Part shown: one piece after another, positions 7,140-10,556 of the stretch
Layout: the number at the start of each line of letters is the position of its first letter
Position numbering within the stretch: the first letter of the stretch is position 1
DNA from: an uncultured Eubacteriales bacterium
Lineage (GTDB): Bacteria; Bacillota; Clostridia; Christensenellales; QALW01
Direction: 5' to 3'
DNA length: 10,556 nt
NCBI GenBank assembly: GCA_900552055.1
Contig: URYI01000062.1
Span: 1-10,556 of the forward strand
Program-made: the position numbers and the translations under genes
Notes under the pieces: model-generated
What the model saw: only the letters and a program-made list of their open reading frames with translations
What the model was told of the DNA's origin: nothing
The model's database searches: none

Positions 7140-7166
7140 GAAAAACCGCTTATAAAGCGGTTTTTC
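7140..7166. terminator. Bidirectional Rho-independent terminator between convergent genes
   Basis: GAAAAACCGCTT (7140-7151) and AAGCGGTTTTTC (7155-7166) form a 12-bp perfect stem with an ATA loop. Flanking A-run and T-run give a U-tract on both strands. It serves the antiporter (128 bases after its stop) and could also stop readthrough from the cupin gene. Confidence 0.85.
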
Positions 7167-7183
7167 GCTTATAAGGAGTTTTT

Positions 7184-7200
7184 CCCGCAGCACCTGCGGG
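7184..7200. other. GC-rich hairpin next to the terminator
   Basis: CCCGCAG and CTGCGGG form a 7-bp perfect stem with a CAC loop. A T-run precedes it but none follows on either strand, so it is not a standard terminator by itself. It may act as a backup pause site. Confidence 0.5.
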
Positions 7201-7261
7201 ATGGAACAAAATGCGGCTAATGCCTCAAAAATATTAAATTTCAGAATTATCGGCAGTCTGA

Positions 7262-7297
7262 AAGTCCGAATAAAAGCGCAAGCTTTAATTCGGACTT
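7262..7297. repeat. Small inverted repeat, copy B
   Basis: AAGTCCGAAT (7262-7271) and ATTCGGACTT (7288-7297) are perfectly complementary; the inner AAAGC/GCTTT pair continues the stem after one A-A mismatch. It has the same sequence family and size as copy A and lies 52 bases after the cupin stop codon. Terminator function is weak because no long U-run follows. A small dispersed palindromic repeat is more likely. Confidence 0.7.
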
Positions 7298-7349
7298 ATA
7301 AAGCATTAAAATTTATTGCTTACCGCAAACTGCCTGCCGCTTTAATTAT

Positions 7350-7787
7350 TTATTCAAGGCTTTGGTAGGCTTCAGGGCTTACCTCCTCCAGCCAAACGTT
7401 AGAAGTATTTTCGCCGGGCACTTCCACGGCAATATGCGAAAACCAGCTGTCCTTTTTGGCGCCGTGCCAGTGCTTGACGTTAGCCGGAATGGTAATAACC
7501 ATGCCCGGTTCAAGGCTAACCGCTTCACGGCCCTCTTCCTGGTACCATCCGCTTCCGGCCGTACATATAAGCAGCTGGCCTCCTCCCTTTTCGGCTTTAT
7601 GAATGTGCCAGTTATTTCGGCAGCCAGGCTCAAAGGTAACATTAGCCAGGAAAACGGCGCATTCGCCGGGCACCGTAAGGGGATTGAGATATGATTTCCC
7701 GATAAAATACTGCGCGAAGGCGGTATTTTCCTTTCCCAGCCCAAATACGTTCTGCTGTTCAAACTGTTCACTGCTGCTGATTCTCAT
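7350..7787 (-). CDS. Single-domain cupin protein
   Basis: 145 residues from ATG at 7787, with AAGGGGAAGAG just upstream. A longer frame exists only by using TTG at 7805, which would place the ribosome site inside the gene, so the ATG is preferred. The cupin fold is clear. Motif 1 is PGCRNNWHIHKAEKGGGQLL (54-73), giving metal ligands His61, His63 and Gln71. Motif 2 is EPGMVITIPANVKHWHGA (93-110), with His106 as fourth ligand. Gln in the Glu position is common in this small cytosolic COG1917-like group. The family is metal-binding but functionally mixed (isomerases, lyases, oxygenases, sensors), so no reaction is assigned. No signal peptide. It stands alone, convergent with the antiporter gene. 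Confidence 0.88.
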   Translation of the reverse strand: MRISSSEQFEQQNVFGLGKENTAFAQYFIGKSYLNPLTVPGECAVFLANVTFEPGCRNNWHIHKAEKGGGQLLICTAGSGWYQEEGREAVSLEPGMVITIPANVKHWHGAKKDSWFSHIAVEVPGENTSNVWLEEVSPEAYQSLE

Positions 7788-8122
7788 AAAACTCTTCCCC
7801 TTCAATTAATTTTTAAATTTAACCAAAGCTGGCCGGAGCGGGTTAACGCCGACTCATTCAATGCAAAAGCGCAGTCCCTGCATGACTCTTCCGCCGCCCA
7901 GCCTGCCTTGCGGCCGCTGGAAATTTTTCTTCCGCCGTAAAAAATATTTTTGATTTTGCAGGACAGCCGAGCGCAGGAATAACTGGTATTTTAAAAACGG
8001 CAGCTATTTTAAAGCAAGCCGGTTATATCTCTGAAGGCTTATAACTGCATAATCCGGGCGCCGAAAGATTTACGGCCGGCCATTGTGCACAAAATTCCAG
8101 TCAAGCTCCCGCAATAAACAGA
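7788..8122. other. Intergenic stretch with a possible degraded copy of the fold-back core
   Basis: 335 bases between the cupin and lipoprotein genes, with no gene seen. At about 7951-8010, TTTTGCAGGAC...GCAGGAATA...GGTATTTT follows the order of words in the right half of the 4133-4407 element (TTTTGCAAGGC...GCAGAAATACC...GTATTTC). The match is loose and its arms no longer pair well, so common origin is tentative. No clear promoter hexamers for the cupin gene were found. Confidence 0.3.
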
Positions 8123-8752
8123 TTACTGCACAGCCTCCACTCTAATAGTGCCTGTCATGCAGGCTATATGCTCCTCTCCCGAAACCGCATGCCCCAATTC
8201 AAAAAGAGAGGAATTTTGCCTGTAGTCCCCATAGAACATAACCACGTCCCCCCAAGGCGCGTAATAGGCAAGGGTGCCCGCTCCTCCCTCTGCCAGGGGC
8301 GTTTGAGAAGTCTCCAATTCATAAGGGGGATAAAATATCTTTTCGTTATCGCTGAAATCCTCTACCTCTAAATCACGGGGCAGCTGTTCATAAAGAGAGA
8401 CGGCGGCAGGGCTGTCGTTTAATTGATACACCACTGTGTTCCCGCCGCACTGAACGCTTATGCGCATTGTCCGGATATCTCCGGCATTGGAGGAGGCAGT
8501 CGGAGCAGAAGTCCCCCCGTTGTCCACGCTCGGAGTGCTTTCAGGGCTATTGGAGGCCAAAGGCGCAGTCTCCGAGGCGGCATTGTTGGTATTCGCCGCT
8601 GTCTGCGAAGTCTCCTGTTCGCCGCTGTTCTGAAAATCCCCGCAGGACGAGAGCGTTAAAACTGCCAAACACATCAAAACTATTCCCACCGTTTTCGATA
8701 AAAGCCTTTTTCTGCTCAACGGCGGCCGATGTAAGAAAGATAAATTCAGCAT
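8123..8752 (-). CDS. Lipoprotein with cyclophilin-like fold domain
   Basis: 209 residues from ATG at 8752, with GTGAGG about 8 bases upstream. The N-terminus is a lipoprotein signal: RKRLL then a hydrophobic core and lipobox LSSC, lipidated Cys37. A Ser/Thr/Ala/Asn-rich spacer (38-92) follows. Residues about 95-209 match the cyclophilin-like domain of the Cyclophil_like2 type. They hold MRISV (96-100), the signature LPRDLEVEDFSDNEKIFYPP (124-143), then YYAPWGDVVMFYGDY (163-177) and SSLFELGHAV (181-190). Small proteins of this type are common in gut Firmicutes and also occur without a signal peptide. Isomerase activity is not established for them, so the role is unknown. It should sit on the outer face of the membrane. 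It has its own promoter at 8822-8851. Confidence 0.87.
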   Translation of the reverse strand: MLNLSFLHRPPLSRKRLLSKTVGIVLMCLAVLTLSSCGDFQNSGEQETSQTAANTNNAASETAPLASNSPESTPSVDNGGTSAPTASSNAGDIRTMRISVQCGGNTVVYQLNDSPAAVSLYEQLPRDLEVEDFSDNEKIFYPPYELETSQTPLAEGGAGTLAYYAPWGDVVMFYGDYRQNSSLFELGHAVSGEEHIACMTGTIRVEAVQ

Positions 8753-8789
8753 ATATTCGCCTCACAGCTGAAAATTTATTTTGGGCAAA

Positions 8790-8805
8790 TCAGGCCGAAG
8801 CCTGA
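8790..8805 (-). other. UUCG-tetraloop hairpin in the lipoprotein mRNA leader
   Basis: On the minus strand TCAGGC-TTCG-GCCTGA gives a 6-bp stem closed by C(UUCG)G, an especially stable tetraloop. It lies 38 bases upstream of the ATG, inside the predicted 63-base leader. No U-run follows. Confidence 0.55.
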
Positions 8806-8821
8806 ATTGCAGCCTGTTTGC

Positions 8822-8851
8822 ATTATAAAACTGTCCTGGCCGCATGTCCAA
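8822..8851 (-). promoter_or_regulatory. Sigma-A promoter of the lipoprotein gene
   Basis: On the minus strand: -35 TTGGAC (8851-8846), 18-base spacer, perfect -10 TATAAT (8827-8822). The start would be near 8815, about 63 bases before the lipoprotein ATG. This separates the gene from the upstream NusG-II gene. Confidence 0.72.
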
Positions 8852-8982
8852 TACCTATAGCGAATAAGCATCTATACAATTTATATATGCCTTCATATAT
8901 CTATTCTCATTAAGCCTGCTTGTCCTCAGCATATCAGCACGGTCCGCCAGCCGCTGTATATGTATCAGCAAGGGCCGTCCTT

Positions 8983-9336
8983 TTAATCCCCGTCCGCATC
9001 AAGCGCATTTTCAAATTGAATGACTAAGCGGTTAGGCAGGCATATTATGGGCGCCGAATCAAGCCAGCCCATATTTACGCAGGTATGGTCGGGACAATCG
9101 GCGTCAGCCATGCGTATTTTATGCCCTTTTATTTCTATGGTATTTATTTTCCCATTATATTCAATTTCAAGAAGCTGGTCCTCCGCTTTATCCAAATCAA
9201 GCCTGTACAATTCACGTCCATCCTGAATAATAATCACTGTATTGGTTTCAGGCCCGCCCAAAAGCAGTACGCTTGCCAAAACGCTTAAAATAATTATTAT
9301 TACTAATATAACGGCAGCCCATATTTTACGTTTCAT
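8983..9336 (-). CDS. Membrane-anchored NusG domain II (NusG_II) protein
   Basis: 117 residues from ATG at 9336; upstream AAAGGCTGGG is only a modest ribosome site. Residues 1-27 form one membrane helix (MKRKIWAAVILVIIIILSVL...), with the rest probably extracytoplasmic. Residues about 32-110 match the NusG domain II family (PF07009). GHKIRMADADCPDHTCVNMGW (71-91) and IICLPNRLVIQ (97-107) carry the family's Cys-Pro-Asp-x-x-Cys pair (Cys81, Cys86) and the CLPN signature (Cys99). Despite the name the family is not the transcription factor NusG. In Firmicutes it often neighbours Gx-transporter, ApbE or Rnf genes, none of which is visible here. The Cys set suggests a disulfide or redox link, which is inference. 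Confidence 0.88.
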   Translation of the reverse strand: MKRKIWAAVILVIIIILSVLASVLLLGGPETNTVIIIQDGRELYRLDLDKAEDQLLEIEYNGKINTIEIKGHKIRMADADCPDHTCVNMGWLDSAPIICLPNRLVIQFENALDADGD

Positions 9337-9395
9337 TTGTCCCAGCCTTTAATATCTAATTCAGCCTATCCCAGCGAACGCAGTCATTATAATAA

Positions 9396-9424
9396 ACAAT
9401 AAGGTATTTTAATGTGAATGTCAA
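9396..9424 (-). promoter_or_regulatory. Promoter of the NusG_II gene
   Basis: On the minus strand: consensus -35 TTGACA (9424-9419), 17-base spacer, -10 TATTGT (9401-9396). A perfect TATAAT lies 10 bases further on (9391-9386) but has no -35 at proper spacing. Predicted start about 9388, leader about 52 bases. Confidence 0.6.
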
Positions 9425-9454
9425 ATCTCTTTTTAAAAGCATAGGTTAAATTAT

Positions 9455-9538
9455 TCACGCACATTCCCTCTTTTTTATCCCCAAGCCTTTAAAATAATCC
9501 ATCAGCAGCCATATAAAAAGCACGGGCAGAAGCGCCAA
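9455..9538 (-). other. Possible remnant of a membrane protein C-terminus or a 27-residue small protein
   Basis: A short frame from TTG at 9538 to TGA reads as one hydrophobic helix plus a basic tail (LPVLFIWLLMDYFKGLGIKK). It has no ribosome site. An overlapping frame 9572-9489 (ATG, 27 codons, GGQISVGLSFGASARAF) is also open. It could be the decayed end of a lost gene upstream of the NusG_II gene. The call is weak. Confidence 0.2.
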
Positions 9539-9580
9539 AACTTAAACCTACAGAAATTTGACCGCCTAGCATTTTTCTTA

Positions 9581-9609
9581 TTGACAATTATTCATTGTTG
9601 CGCTAAAAT
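9581..9609 (+). promoter_or_regulatory. Promoter of the tRNA-Pro gene
   Basis: TTGACA (9581-9586), exactly 17-base spacer, TAAAAT (9604-9609). The start should fall near 9616, giving a leader of about 33 bases before the mature tRNA. Confidence 0.8.
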
Positions 9610-9648
9610 ACATAAGTCAGTTAAGCGCTGGCAATAAAATTAATATTT

Positions 9649-9725
9649 CTGGGTGTGGCGCAGTTTGGTAGCGTGCTTGAATGGGGTTCAAGAGGCCGGA
9701 GGTTCGAATCCTCTCACCCAGACCA
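9649..9725 (+). tRNA. tRNA-Pro, anticodon GGG
   Basis: Full cloverleaf: acceptor CTGGGTG/CACCCAG (9649-9655/9715-9721) with the C1-G72 pair typical of bacterial tRNA-Pro; D arm GCGC...GCGT with GGTA in the loop; anticodon stem CTTGA/TCAAG with loop ATGGGGT, anticodon GGG at 9683-9685; T arm GGAGG-TTCGAAT-CCTCT. Discriminator A is at 9722 and CCA is encoded at 9723-9725. It reads CCC and CCU codons. Own promoter upstream and terminator just downstream, so a single-gene unit. Confidence 0.95.
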
Positions 9726-9733
9726 GGCCTGCG

Positions 9734-9774
9734 GCCGGCAATCCGTGATGGGTTGCCGGCTGCTTTCTATTTTG
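9734..9774 (+). terminator. Terminator of tRNA-Pro
   Basis: GCCGGCAA (9734-9741) pairs with TTGCCGGC (9753-9760), with two further C-G pairs after a bulge, followed by the U-rich tract TGCTTTCTATTTTG. It begins 9 bases after the CCA end. Confidence 0.75.
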
Positions 9775-9819
9775 TAGGTCGACCGGCAGTGGGTATCTAT
9801 TTTGTAACTTAAACACATG

Positions 9820-9849
9820 TCGGAACGATTTGTACTCGTTCCGATTTTT
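9820..9849 (+). terminator. Second Rho-independent terminator downstream of tRNA-Pro
   Basis: TCGGAACGA (9820-9828) and TCGTTCCGA (9836-9844) form a 9-bp perfect stem with a 7-base loop, followed by TTTTTCATTTT. No gene lies between it and the tRNA, so it is a backup or ends an unrecognised short transcript. Confidence 0.75.
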
Positions 9850-10034
9850 CATTTTATAAAAAAACCAGTCACCCGCTCCGTTGTTCCTCCTTTTCCGAAA
9901 AAGGTCACGTTCACATCGGCTAACGACTTGTAAACGCGCCGTTTTTACACCGATTTGTTCACTGCCCACCTTTGGCGGGTTTGAATCTATTTCAAAACTT
10001 TTCGCAGGCATCTTTTTTGTTGCCTGTTGACATA

Positions 10035-10069
10035 AAAAACATCGAAAACAAGAGGTTTTCGATGTTTTT
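10035..10069. terminator. Bidirectional terminator-like hairpin
   Basis: AAAAACATCGAAAAC (10035-10049) and GTTTTCGATGTTTTT (10055-10069) are perfectly complementary over 15 bp with loop AAGAG. The A-run and T-run give a U-tract on both strands. No neighbouring gene is recognised. Confidence 0.75.
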
Positions 10070-10148
10070 ATTTGTTAATGCATTTCATCAATAACTGCAA
10101 GACTAAAAAGCACAACGACTAAGCAAAATTAAAGCATTAATAAGAAAA

Positions 10149-10169
10149 GAGCGCGGTTATACCGCGCTC
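10149..10169 (-). terminator. Minus-strand terminator with no visible gene
   Basis: GAGCGCGGT (10149-10157) and ACCGCGCTC (10161-10169) form a 9-bp GC-rich stem with a TAT loop. Only the minus strand continues with a T-run (TTTTCTTATT), so it should end a transcript coming from the right, where no protein gene is seen. Confidence 0.65.
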
Positions 10170-10401
10170 CGTTATTGAAGAGCATCCTAAGACGCAGCAA
10201 AAAACATTTACTTTTAATGATAATAACTCAATGCGCGAAAAATATAAATATATTTTTATATTGTATGATTTATAAATCAAATGGCGGCTGGCCGGCAAAA
10301 CATTATACAAATTTTTTGGGGGCTGAATAATCGAGTGCGGTTTATAAGTTATTGATTTATATTTTTACTTGCGCTACCCTCAGCTTACAAGAAACTATAC
10401 G
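10170..10401. other. AT-rich stretch with a 14-bp palindrome, no gene seen
   Basis: Contains an 8-bp AT hairpin (10241-10262) and the perfect palindrome TGATTTATAAATCA (10266-10279), which could be a binding site. A TATAAT on the minus strand, near 10305, has no good -35 partner. No open frame of useful length. Confidence 0.4.
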
Positions 10402-10556
10402 GTCAGAAGACATAAAATATGCGTCCTGCTGCGTTGCTTTCGCTCCAAGTACGCCCGGTACATGTCGTTTCTGCGCGCTTTACCTGGCACAAATTTTATG
10501 TCTTCTGACTCTGGAGAGCTCAAACGGAGAGAATTTCTTCATTTTCAAGGCAGACG
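10402..10556. mobile_element. Second fold-back-type repeat, cut by the window edge
   Basis: GTCAGAAGACATAAAAT (10402-10418) and ATTTTATGTCTTCTGAC (10493-10509) are a perfect 17-bp inverted repeat around 74 bases. Inside lie the core words of the 4133-4407 element in the same order: CTGCGTT (10429), GTACGCCCGGTA (10449-10460), TTTCTGCG (10468-10475). The last bases (GAATTTCTTCATTTTCAAGGC, about 10532-10552) resemble 4286-4307, suggesting the opposed second half begins here and continues past the window. Confidence 0.55.

Noticed and set aside
7788..7805. TTG start for the cupin gene at 7805
   Set aside because: The AAGGGGAAGAG ribosome site would lie inside the coding region; it is correctly placed for the ATG at 7787.
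9386..9391. Perfect TATAAT on the minus strand as the NusG_II -10 box
   Set aside because: It is 27 bases from the TTGACA at 9424-9419, too far; TATTGT at 17 bases is preferred, though both may contribute.
9698..9725. Phage or island attachment site at the tRNA-Pro 3' end
   Set aside because: No second copy of the tRNA 3' end and no integrase gene are visible in the window.
10027..10032. TTGACA as a plus-strand promoter
   Set aside because: No -10 box at 16-19 bases and it runs straight into a terminator hairpin.
1..10556. CRISPR array
   Set aside because: No regularly spaced direct repeats of suitable size were found; repeats present are palindromic or short coding repeats.

Overview
The window looks like a chromosomal segment of a low-to-mid GC Clostridia-type Firmicute (Bacillota), probably gut-associated. 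The reasons are strong AGGAGG and GGGGG ribosome binding sites, near-consensus sigma-A promoters (TTGACA / TATAAT-like), a tRNA-Pro with an encoded CCA, and gene types common in that group (NusG domain II protein, cyclophilin-like-fold lipoprotein, CPA1 antiporter with RCK_C domains). This is an inference from content; no species can be named.

Left third (1-3810, minus strand): three tandem paralogous genes for exported, membrane-anchored surface proteins of unknown function. Reading 5'->3' they lie at 3810-2308, 2222-1182 and 1048 to beyond base 1. Each has a signal peptide, an ectodomain with shared motifs and a Pro-Thr-rich stalk; the two complete ones end in a C-terminal membrane helix with a basic tail. 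The first gene of the array is the longest, and the last is cut by the window edge. It is the most coherent uncharacterised gene set here.

Middle (3811-4996): 1.2 kb with no convincing gene. It holds a 275-bp fold-back (MITE-like) repeat at 4133-4407 with 26-bp terminal inverted repeats and two opposed copies of a conserved core. A related element starts at about 10402 and runs off the right edge. Next come a GC-rich hairpin, a very good promoter and a long structured leader for the following gene.

4997-7012 (+): a CPA1-family K+(Na+)/H+ antiporter with two RCK_C (TrkA_C) domains and an unusual 135-residue low-complexity tail. Its stop codon lies inside one copy of a small inverted repeat that recurs 260 bp downstream. 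A bidirectional terminator separates it from a convergent cupin gene (7350-7787, -). Further right on the minus strand are a lipoprotein with a cyclophilin-like fold (8123-8752) and a membrane-anchored NusG domain II protein (8983-9336), the lipoprotein having its own promoter, the NusG-II gene a candidate one.

Right end (9581-10556): tRNA-Pro(GGG) with its own promoter and terminator, then about 830 bp without a credible protein gene but with three further terminator-like hairpins, an AT-rich stretch, and the truncated fold-back repeat. Apart from the paralogue array, the genes look like independent single-gene units rather than one pathway.
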